From the NCBI RefSeq assembly GCF_042477335.2, contig NC_091262.1:70356001-70420000 (forward strand): a DNA stretch of 64,000 bases. Direction: 5' to 3'. Below the pieces are notes generated by a model, which had not been told where the DNA came from, searched no databases, and saw only the letters and a list, made by a program, of their open reading frames with translations. This document shows, in pieces, positions 35,900 to 47,800 of the stretch (position 1 is the stretch's first letter; every line of letters begins with the position of its first letter). The stretch is from Ovis canadensis. Lineage: Eukaryota > Chordata > Mammalia > Artiodactyla > Bovidae. A program made the position numbers and the translations under genes.

Positions 35900-38796
35900 T
35901 GACTTAACATCAAATGAAACAATGTAGAGTATGGGTAGTTTTGCTCCTCAACTAGTTTGGAGTTTTTCTTCATTAACTATGGCATGAATAAAGCCTCAAT
36001 TAAGAAAAATTAAGTTTTAAAGAAAGAAAGCACCTTAAATATTCTGTGAATTGTAAATTATTTGGCCAAGATCTTAGAGGTGAAATACAGTTTACCTGCA
36101 GCAGCCTTTCAAACTACTTGCATTACTGAAATATTTGTATGTTAATTACGGTAAAAATGTTTAATGATGGTTTAGATTAGATATTAACTACTCTGAATTT
36201 CTGAAACATAAATAACTACTTATTAAATCCATGACATCTATCAGTGTGAAAGTGTTATTTCCAAAGCTTGTTTAAACTTCACTTATAACACTAGCATTGC
36301 CATGGTACTTACTTTATCCCAGTAATACAAATTATACATTAGAAAAATGATACCAATAGTTTAAATATTAAACATTAAGGTGTTCCCAATTGGTAAAACA
36401 AAATGGAAATCTTTCTATAAATAAAAGTTGTTAGCAGGACAGTTACAGTGAATTTCATTGTTTCTGACTTGCAGGTGGTTTAAAGTAAACCGTACTACGT
36501 GTGTAAACTATGACTTTGTGTAACTTAAACATTTTCTTACTGTGGTTATGAGTATTGGCATCTTTACATACTAGCCAATCAATTAAGAAATGGAATCTAA
36601 ATGTTCAATAATATTTATGTCAATCCACACAAAATGGCAGTTTACTAGTGATTCTGAGTCTGCCTGCCAAATGTAACAATTTCACAACAAACTAAACACA
36701 TTCAAATATATCCAGTGTGTGCTCAGCCCTGCTTTAAAAAAATACCCTAACAAAAGAAGGTCAACATCCTATATTCCTTTAAGTGCTTTAGCAAGGGTGT
36801 GTAATATAAGAACTTTATAAACTTTCAAGGTTAAAACTTTTTAAAGTATATTCGCTTTTTCACTTTTGTATCAAGTAGTTCATCAATTCAAATATAAGAA
36901 TTAATGTTTTTCTTTTTTTCAATGAGAAAAGATACAGGTCAAATATCCATGGAAAATATGACTAGCATACTTGGGTTAACTACAGAAATGTCCAGTCTTA
37001 AAATATTTTGGTTTGTAAATCTCAGGGAGTAGTACCAAACTCCAACATCCCTTGCACTTCTAAAAGTTTATAATTCTTCTGAAACATTTTCAATTGTCAA
37101 AAGAAAACTTTAGATTTTAAAATAAAACTGTCTAACTTTATGTAAGGGGAACTTCATAAAACTTAACTTGGCACAAAATAATGACTTAAAAAGTCTGTCT
37201 CTATCCAAGTAAAAGCTATTTCATAATCATAAATAAAAGGTATTTTCTCATCTCTTTTCAGTTAGCAATAAATCCTACATCAAAAAATTCCCTGATAAAA
37301 TGTGTGTAGCCATACACCAGGGTATGGCAACATATCATACTTTAATTTTCTAAGTTGTCAGATGAAATTTCTTCTTAAATTTTAGCTAATGAACAATTCA
37401 ACATTCAAAAGGGCTTCAAAGGGGGATGGAGAATGAGGGAAGGGGAGAATCTAAAAGGCCCATTTCAGAGAGACATGGTTAATTTTCACAAAAATCATCC
37501 CACTGCAATGACCCAGCAAGACTCTCTGCATCCCAATTAAAGAATGTTTATCAAAACTAAAGACTTTCTTATTTACAAATCCATTCAGTACTGTGCCTTC
37601 TGTAATTCGAAGCTATTTAAACATGATGCAAGTGTCAAGTCACAGTACAAATTTCAATGCAGTTTTGTTGGTAAATTTTCATGTTCTAAACGGTTATCTC
37701 TGGCAAGCTCTCTCTACTTATGAAAAGATGTACAGCAGAAGCAGACATCCACACTTCCTAACTCAACTGTAAACAGCTCCAGTCACAAGAGGAAAAATGA
37801 AATGAAACTGCTACTAAAACTGAAGGCCAAATTTCATCTATCACACATTCACAGTGGGCACTGCATGTTGTTTTCCATACACTGTATGCAACAGAAGGAA
37901 ACTTGCACACCATGCTCCTCCTATTTTTCTCAATTTCAAAAGAAAAGGAAATAACAGGGTGCAGGAAAGAGGGTTACAACACAGCCTTAAAGTTCTGACA
38001 TAACTGAGGAGAGAGCCACAAAGCATCTGACAACGGATGTGCTCACATGTGACAGTTCTCTTTTACTCTCAAATACTTGTGTAGAGCTCATTTCAGAGTA
38101 CAGGAATGCACCGGAGTCATGAAATAATGATCCCTTCTCAGAGGGCTTAAAAACCTCAAGAAACATTACCGTCTTTCAACAGAGTAGTAGAAAATAATGA
38201 AAACCAGGTAACAGGGAAACTGTGATCAGAGAAAATAAAGATGAGAAACCACCCAAGTGCATGATACAGTCAGAAGGAAAACAGCTTATCCTGGAACTGC
38301 TGCTATTATCAAAACGGAGAATACACTGTCCTACAAGGTTAATTTGGTTAAAGAGAAATAAGAGCAACTCTTAGATGATAAAAGTGAGCCAGATTCACTA
38401 TGCAGAAGGGAGGAAAAGAAGACAAAGTGTGTGGGGAAAGTTCTGTGGCCAGAGCTAGTTATAATTAGTTGGTCTGCAAAAAGATCCAAGAAAAATGCCC
38501 TAATTTTAGATATGTTAGATATTGCACACTCAAGAAAGAAAAAAGAACATTTAGAAAACTCTTTTAAATTTCTTTAATTGCTGAATGCCTCTTTGGCTAG
38601 TGTTTGGAGGATCATTTTTTAGGCCTAAAACTGATGTATTTTTCCACCTTATTATTGTTTTGTTTGCAAACCACCTAAGCCTTTTTTCCTCTGTTGAAAA
38701 TTGTTCTCTTTGACACATTACCAAAATGGACCCTATGCTGTAATCACACAGGACAATATTGGAAAGACTGAATATCTAAATGATTTGTGAAAGGTA

Positions 38797-38891
38797 TTAC
38801 TTTTTTCCTTCTGTTTTGAGATTACTTCTAACAGTTTCTAAAGACATGGTCACAGCTGCCTGAAGCATGTCTTCTTCACTCATAGAATCAC
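38797..38891 (-). CDS. ATXN3: ATXN3 exon 11: UIM3, C-terminus and stop
   Basis: The last coding exon reads [20 protein letters not shown] then [11 protein letters not shown] and TAA at 38797-38799. This is the 3-UIM isoform end. Acceptor TTATCCCCAACAG. It continues without a break into the 3' UTR. Confidence 0.97.
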
Positions 38892-41800
38892 CTGTTGGGG
38901 ATAAAACACACATTCCTTAGAAAGTTCTGGAAAATTTCCAAAGTCATCAAAAGGTAAGTGCTCAGAAACTATTTACTTGACTACTATAGTTTCTTTCCTT
39001 TTTTTTTGATTCTGAAAGTTTACAGACAGTAAAATCCACTCTTTGACAGTTCCTCAAGTTTTGACAAATACCAAGTGGTATAACCATCACCACCACCCAG
39101 ATACAGACAGAACCATTCCATGCACCCAAATATTCCCTCATGCTGTCTTTGCAGTCAGTCCCAATCCCTAGGTTTAGGCAACCACTGACATGTTTTTTGC
39201 CCTACAGTTCTGCCTTTTCCTGCATGTCAACACAAATGGAATCATGCATTGTGTATGTAACCTTTGAATATGGCATCTTAAACAAAAGCATTATGCTAAG
39301 GGAAAGAAAATTTAACTTTGTGTCTGTCAATGATACATACATACCTGAAAAGTTTGTTTTGATAAATAATTATTTATGCACAGGAAGGTGCAAAGATAGT
39401 TCAAAGAGGTCCTGTGTACACTGGCTAAATTTCACCTAATAATTAAATCTTACGTAACTTCAGCTCAAACCTAAATCTGAATACTGACATTGGTATTTAC
39501 AATGTTGTGCGTAGTTCTATGGTATTTTGTTGTATGTGAAGATCTGTGTAACCACCACCATCAACACCACCACAGTCCAGACTGAGAACCACCAAAATCT
39601 CCCTCCTGCCATCCCTGTTTGTCCACACTCACTTCTCTTCCCTGTCCCTCCGACATTCCTTTACTACAGGCAACTGCTAATTTGCTTTCCATCTCTATCA
39701 ATTTGTCATTTTTAGAATGCTACACACTTAGAATCCTACAGTGTGAGATCTTTTGAGATTTATTTTTTTGTACTCAGCATAATGCCCTTGAAATATATCT
39801 AAGCTGCTGCATGTATCCGCAACTAGTTTCTTTTTTAAAAAAGTTAAAAAAAAATTTTTTTTTAATTCTTTTCACCACACCACATGCCATGCAGGATCTC
39901 AGTTCCCTGACCAATGACCTAACCTGTGCCCCTAGGAGTGGAAGCACAGAAGTCTTAACCACTGAACCAGCAGGGAAGTTCCTGGTTTCTTTTTAATACT
40001 GAGATGTATCCGTGGGATGGATGTACCGCAGTTGCTTTAGCCATTCACCTACTGTAGCACACTTGTTTTTTCCAGTTTTTATCATGACAAAGATGCTATG
40101 AACATTCAAGTACAGGTTTTTGCATGGATAGAACTTTTAATTTCTCTAGGATTAAATGGGAATATAACTGATGGCTGTATTGTCACTGTATATTCAGGTT
40201 TTATAGAAATTACCAAATTATTTTCCAGAGTGGCTGCACCAGTTCAAATGAAAGTTAAAAATCTTACCTCCCTTTACTTTCCTCTGATTACAATTGCCTT
40301 AAGTATTTCCTATAATTTACAGTAAAAACCAAATCAGTTATAATTCTTCCTGCATTCATAAAATATAATTTAGAAAACTGAAAAGGAGAGGCAAGTCTAT
40401 TGTGTTTACACATATTTTTTTTCCTCCTACTGTTCTTTTTAAGTATTTATTTATTTGACTATGCTATGTTTTAGTTGCAGCATGCAGGATCTTTTTGTGT
40501 GTGTGTGTGTGTGCGTTGTGTGCGGCACAGGGGTTATCTTTTACTTGCAGCATGGAAACTCTTAGTTGTGGCAGGTGGGATACAGTTCCCCATTGTTGTT
40601 CAGTCACTCAGTCGTGTCCGACTCTGCCATGCCATGGATTGCACCACCCCAGGCTTCCCTGTCCTTCACTATCTCCTGGAGTCCAGTCAAACTCATGCCC
40701 AATGAGTCAGTGAGGCCATCCAACCATCTCATTCTCTGTCATCCTCTATTCTTTCTGCCTTCAAACTTTCTCAGCACCAGGGTCTTCTCCAGTCAGTCAG
40801 CTCTTCACATCAAGTGGCCAAAGTACTGGAGCTTCAGCTTCAACATCCGTCCTTCCAATGAATATTCAGGGTTGATTTCCTTTAGGATGGACTGGTTGGA
40901 TCTCTTTGTTGTACAAGGGACTCGCAAGAGTCTTCTTCAACACCACAGTTCGAAGGCATCAGTTCTTCAGTGCTCAGCCTTTTTTATTGTCCAGTTATCA
41001 CATCTATACATGACTACTGAAAAAATCATAGCTTTGATTATACAGACCTTTGTAAGCAAAGTAATATCTCTACTTTTTAATACACTGTCTAGGTTTTTTT
41101 TTAGTTGGAGGATAATTACAATATTGTGGTGGTTTTTGCCACACATCGACATGAACAGGGATGGGTGCACACGTGTCCCCTCGTCCTGAACCCCCCTCTG
41201 ACATCCCTCCCCATCCCATCCCTCTGGGTTGTCCCAGAGCACCAGTTTTGAGTGCCCTGCTTCCTGCATCGAACTTGCACTGGTCATCTATTTTCACCTA
41301 TGGTAATATACATACTTCAATGCTGTTCTCTCAAAATCACCCCACTCTCACCTTCTCCCACATAGTCCAAAAGTCTGTTCTTTACATGTGTCTCTTTCAC
41401 TGCCTTGTATATAGGATTGTCATTACTGTCTTTCTAAATTCCATATATATGCATTAATATACTGTACTGGTGTTTCTCTTTCTGACTTACTTCACTCTGT
41501 ATAATAGGCTCCAGTTTCACCCAACTCATTAGAACTGACTCAAATGCACTTTTTTTATAGCTGAGTAACATCCCATTGTGTATATGTACCTCAACTTCCT
41601 TATCCGTTCGTCTGCCGATGGACATCTAGGTTGCTTTCATGTTCTAGCTATTGTAAACAGTGCTGCAATGAACACTGGGGTATATGTGTCTCTTTCAATT
41701 CTGGTTTCCTCATTGTGTATGCCTAGCACTGGGATTGCTGGGTCATATGGCAGTTCTATTTCCAGGTTTTTAAGGGAATATTCATATTGTTCTCCTGGAG

Positions 41801-44800
41801 AAGGCAATGGCACCCCACTCCAGTATTCTTGCCTGGAAAATTCCATGGATGGAGGAGCCTGGTAGGCTGCAGTCCATGGGGTCACGAAGAGTCGGACACA
41901 ACAATGACTTCACTTTCACTTTTCAGTTTCATGCATTAGAGAAGGAAATGGCGAACCACTCCAGTGTTCTTGCCTAGAGAATCCCAGGGATGGGGAGCCT
42001 GGTGGGCTGCCGTCTATGGGGTTGCACAGAGTCAGACACGACTGAAGTGACTTAGCATACTGTTCTCCATAGTAGGTGTACCAGTTTGCATTCCCACCAA
42101 GAGTGTAAGAGGGTTCCCTTTTCTCCACAACCTCCTCAGTATTTATCATTTGTTGACTTTTTAATGGTAGCCATTCTGACTGGCATGAGATGGTACACTA
42201 TGGTTTTGATTTGCATTTCTCTGATAATGAGTGATGTTGAGCATCTTTTTATGTTTTTTTTAGCCCTCTGTATGTCTTCTTTGGAGAAATGTCTGCTTAG
42301 TTCTTTGGCCCACTTTTTGATTGGGTCGTTCGTTTTTCTAGTATTGAGCTGCATGAGCTGCTTGTACATTTTTGAGATTAATTCTTTGTCAGTTGTTTTG
42401 TTTGCTATATTTTTTCCCATTCTGAAGGCCCCCTTTTCACCTTGCTTATAGTTTCCTTAGTTGTGCAAAAGCTTTCAGTTTAATTAGGTCCCATTTGTTT
42501 ATTTTTGTTTTTATTTCCATTCCTCTGGAAGGTGGGTAATAGAGTATCTTGCTGTGATTTATGTCAGATAGTGTTCTGCCTATGTTTCCCTCTAGGAGTT
42601 TTATAGTTTCCAGTCTTACATTTAGATCTTTATTCATTCTGAGTTTATCTTTGTGTGCGGTGTTAGAAAGTGTTCTAGTTTCCGTCTTTCACAGGTGGTT
42701 GACCGGTTTTCCCAGCACCACTTGTTGAAGAGATTGTCTTTTCTCCATTGTATATTTTTGCCTCCTTATAGGTTTCTCAGGAGACAGGTAATGTGATCTG
42801 GTATCCCCATCTTTTTAATACTTTTCCACAATTTGCTGTGATCCCCACAGTCAAAGACTTTAGCATAGTCAATCAAGCAGATGTTTTTCTGGAATTTCCT
42901 TGCTTTGTCTATGACCAACGACTCCACAGAGTAGGCTTTTCTTGGGGCAAAAAGAAAATCGAGGCTACTAACCACTCTGTCTTTCTCTGGTCCTGAGCTT
43001 CCCAACCAGTCTGTCTTCTCTCTGCCTTTCAGATTCTGCTTATATTTGCTTTACACAAAAGCCCAGGGTTGTTAGCTGTACTTAGCAGAATGTGTAAGAA
43101 AAAGTACCAGTTCATTCCTTTTTATTGCTAATAGTAGTCCTTTGTTTGGATCTAACAGTTTCTGTGTCTATTTATCTGAAGAACAACCTTTAAGCAGCTT
43201 CCTGTTTGGGGCTATTATGAACAAATCAGCTAGAGCATTCACAGTAAGTTTTCGTGTGAATCTAATTTTCTTTTCTCTTGGTTAGAAACTAGGAGTTGGA
43301 CTACTGGATTCCATGGTTAAGTGTACATTTAAGTTTGTAAGAAAATACTAAACTGTTTTCCAGAGTTGTTGTACCATTTTACACTCCTACTAACAATGTA
43401 TGAGAGTCCCAGTTGCTCTGATTCTTGCCTGCATTTGGTATTGTCAATTTAATTACTTTCTTAAGTCTTTCTTGTACGTGTGTAATGGCATCTCTTTGTG
43501 GGTTTGGTTTGCATTTCCCTAGTGACTAGTGATGTTGACCATATGCCCAATTTTCATCCATATACCTGGTAAAGTGTTCAAATCCTTTGCCCATCTTTTT
43601 GAGTTATTTTCTTAGTTTTGAGAGTTCTTTTCATGTCCTACTTACAAGTTCTTTGTTGGATAGTTTCTTTTGCACTCAGTTTCTACTACCAATAACTGGC
43701 CAACATTCAAGACCTATTTATTAAACCAAGGTCTAATAAGTAATTCTAGACTTCTGTGTTGTAATGCAGACTACACTCAAGTGTTTTCAGTTTTCCAAGT
43801 AGTAAAATGAACTTATTTTCCACCTACTATTATTCATTATCTTTGAGAAACTTTTGGAAAATGTACCAATTACGGTGACATTGCAAGTACTATTTATAAT
43901 TTTAAAGCAAAACATTCATTGAGTGTTTTAAGGACACAAGTACATTAAGGAGTTAGCCTGCTCCTTAATCCAAGAAAGTTTAGTAGGTCACAAATTCATT
44001 CAAGAATTTCAGTATAATAAAGAGAGGAGAAAAAAGCCTACAAAGCCAAAAATCACATGGAGGCTGTGTGTCAAAGAGAGCATGCAGGTAAGAAACATGA
44101 TGTATGGTCAGGAGGCGTACCTAGATCCCTGTCAGGTGCTTCAGAACTTGTGCTCGACTTTTCACACAGATGTGTAAGCTGTCCTGGCAGAGCTTGTTGC
44201 TGCTGCTGCTGCTGCTGCTGCCTGAAACATTCAAGAGCGAATGTACATTTAAAAAACAAAACCCAAGAATAAACATGCCATGAGAAAAACCATTACCATG
44301 GAAAATAAATGGTTCCACGAAACAAAAGTGTCACTGGCTTGAACACCCCAGAAGAAGGCAAGAGCAATCATTCTGACAGAAAACAAACTTGTGATTACCA
44401 AAGGGTAGAGCAGGGGGAGAATAAATGAGTTTGGGATTAATAGATATATACTACTATATATAAAATACATAACAAGGTCCTACTGTATAGCATAGGGAAC
44501 TATATTCAATACCTTACAATAACATATAATGGAAAAGAATCTGAAAAAGAGTATACATATATACATATATCTCAACAATTTTGCTGTACACCTGAAATTA
44601 ACACATTGTAAATCAACTACACTTCAATTTTTTAAAGAAAGAGCAATCAGTCTGACATAAATTACTGAAAAGCATCACAGTGCTGATCCTAGGAAACCTA
44701 GATAGAAAATTCACATTTATCAGACAAATTAACAGGTAGGTATTTTCACCATAAAAATAACACATTGTACCAATGGAGTCACTGTTTGTATGCAAATGTG

Positions 44801-47800
44801 TTGGTTTACAGGTCCTTAATATTGTTGGAAGTCACTGAAAATAAGCACCTTTGAAAAGATAAAGCATCTCAAATTACGGGCAGATTAAAATGATCCTTCC
44901 ATGGCTGGCTCCTTCCTGTCAATCGTATCTAGGCTTCAGTATCTCCTCAGAGGCTTCCCTGGTGGCTCTGATGGTGAAGTCTGCCTTGCCAATGTAGGAG
45001 ACCCAGATTTGATACCCAGGTCAGGAAGAGCCCTTGAAGGAGGAAATGGCAACCCACTCCAGTATTCTTGCCTGGTGAGTCCCATGGACACAGGATATTT
45101 CCTGACTGTTCGAGCTAAAGCAGCCACCTGCCATTTGCACACTCTCATTTAATTTTCAGTATAAACTAGCATCATCTGATATTCTTTTGCCTGTCTCCCT
45201 CTGTAGAATCATAAACATGAGAGCACAAAGCTGATCCTGCTTGTTTCTCCAGTACCTAAACCTGTGCTTGTCACCAGATACTTTATGAATGAAAGAAATG
45301 AAAACAACTATTTAAACTGCATTATCAAGTTTCAGTAATACCTGCTGCATTAAAGTAAATTCTCCCTGTATTTTTTTTCAAAAGGAAAATCCATGTCATA
45401 ACAATTCACACATTAAAACGTTTAAACATGATGGTTATGATGTAAATAGGTAGGACAGTATCCTTATACTCAGAAAATATACTTATGCTTTGAGAAATAT
45501 AATGGGAAATTGTAAGTTATTGTAAAGTGGTTCAGAAAGATCAAAAATTGGGAAATCTAGGTGGAGGGTATAAGGAACTCTGAACTATTTCTGCTTTTAC
45601 ATCAATTTAAAATTATTTCATATATATACATATGTATATGCTAAAAATTAAAAAAAAAACTTATAAACAGCTGACAATCTAAGCAAGAAGCTATATAGCT
45701 TTCAAAAAACGCATAAAAGGATTTTTAAAGGAAGCAGAATTTTTTTTTAATGAATACAAAATTATTTAATGGAGTAATGAATGATACTTTGTTTTTTTAA
45801 TCAACCTCACCCTCTAAGGTATTTCTTTTTTTTTTCTTTACTGTTTTAAAAAAATTTTTTTATTGAAAGTTAATTGCTTCACAGAATTTTGTTGTTTTCT
45901 GTCAAACCTCAACATGAATCAGCCATAGGTATATATATATCCCCTCCCTTTTGAGCCTCCCTCCCATCTCCTTCCCCATTCCACCCCTCTAGGTTGATAC
46001 ACAGCCCCTATTTGAGTTTCCTGAGCCATAAAGCAAATTCCTGTTGGCTATTTTACATATGGTAATGTAAGTTTCCATGTTACTCTCTCCATACATCTCA
46101 CCCTCTCTTCCCCTCTCCCCATGTCCATAAGTCTATTCTCTATGTCTGTTTCTCCACTGCTGTCCTGTAAATTCTTCAGAACCATTTTTCTAGATCCCAT
46201 ATATGTGCGTTAGAATACGATATTTATCTTTCTTTCTGACTCACTTCACTCTGTATAATAGGTTCTAGGTTCATCTACCTCATCAGAACTGACTCAAACG
46301 CTTTTCTTTTTGTGGCTGAGTAATATTCCATGGTGTATATGTACCACAGCTTCTTTATCCATTCATCTGTCGATGGGCATCTAGGTTGCTTCCATGTTCT
46401 AGCTATTGTAAACAGCGCTGCAATGAACAATGAGATACATGTGTCTTTTTCAACTCTGGTTTCCTCAGGGTATATGCCTAGGAGTAGGATTGCTGGCTCA
46501 TATGGTGGTTTTATTCCTAGTTTTTTAAGGAATCTCCATACTGTCTTCCATCATGGCTGTATCAATTTACATTCCCACCAATAGTGCAAGAGCATTCCCT
46601 TTTCTCCACACCCTCTCCAGCATTTATTGTTTGTAGACTTTTTGATGATGGCCATTCTGACTGATGTAAGGTGGTATCTCGTGGTTATGATTTGCATTTC
46701 TCTAATAATAGTGATGTTGAGCATCTTTTCTTGTGTTTGTTAGCCATCTGTATGTCTTCTTTGGAGAAATGTCTGTTAAGGTCTCTTTCCCACTTTTTGA
46801 TTGGGTTGTTTTTCTGGTATTAAGTTGTATGAACTGCTTATATATTTTGGAAATTAATCCTTTGTCAGTTGTTTCATTTGCTATTATTTTCTCTCATTCT
46901 GAGGGTGGTCTTACACCTTGCTTACAGTTTCCTTTGCTGTGCAAAAGCTTTTAAGTTTAATCAGGGCCCACTTGTTTACTTTTGTTTTTATTTCCATTAC
47001 TCTAGGAGGTGGGTCATAGAGGATCTTGCCTTGATTTATGTCATACAGTGTTCTGCCTATGTTTTCCTGTAAGAGTTTTATAGTTTCTGGTCTTACATTT
47101 AGGTCTTTAATCCATTTTGACTTTATCTTTGTGTATGGTGTTAGGAAGTACTCTAATTTCATTCTTTTACATGTAGCTGTCCAGTTTTCCCAGCACCATT
47201 TATTGAAAAGGCTGTCTTTGACCCATTGTATATTCTTGCCTCCTTTGTCAAAAATAAGGTACCCATAGGTGCATGGGTTTATTTCTGGGCTTTCTATCTT
47301 GTTCCATTGGTCTATATTTCTATTTTTGCACCAGTACCATACTGTCTTGATGATTGTAGCTTTGTAGTATAATCTGAAGTCAGGAAGAAGCAGAATTTTT
47401 AAATGCCCAGTAACACAATAGGGCTTCCCTTGTAGCTCAGATGGTAAAGTATCCGCCTGCAATGCAGGAGACCTGGGTTCAATCCCTAGGTTGGGAAAAT
47501 CCCCTGGAGAGGAAATGGCTACCCACTCCAGTATTCTTACTTGGAAAATCCCATGGACAGGGGAGCCTGGTGGGCTACAGTCCACTGGGTCACAAAGAGT
47601 CAGACATGACTGCGCAACTAACACATACAACACTATAAAATAGAATAGAATAGCAGACTTTTTTCTAGGGCCCCTCTTAATCTTGTGTTTTAAATATAAG
47701 CAACGAGGCAAATTCAGCCAGTGGGACTTGCAGTTTTTCCCTGCTGACCTCTGAGCCAGACACTGATGTCTGCACAGGTTCTGGGGAGCATGGCTAACAA

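Larger units (their letters stand above)
34650..38796 (-). other. ATXN3: ATXN3 3' UTR
   Basis: About 4.1 kb of AT-rich sequence after the stop that contains no recognised SINE or LINE, whereas SINEs elsewhere come every 1-2 kb. That exclusion, and the long 3' UTR of human ATXN3, support this as transcribed UTR. The distal end is set by an AATAAA at 34667-34672 (minus strand) followed by a T-rich stretch. Earlier signals at 35894-35899 and 35459-35464 could give shorter mRNAs. The true end is not proven. Confidence 0.75.
38892..44120 (-). other. ATXN3: ATXN3 intron 10
   Basis: Contains old L1 pieces (38995-39340, 39480-40260, 43120-43670), two CHR SINE pieces, a BovB (40592-41092), a younger L1 (41093-42771) with a nested BovA2, and a BovB fragment (42772-42917). 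43680-44110 shows nothing recognised. Confidence 0.75.

Noticed and set aside
40566-41189. A 207-codon plus-strand open frame
   Set aside because: It is the reverse complement of a BovB 3' end; the same translation ([16 protein letters not shown]) recurs wherever BovB is read on the wrong strand.
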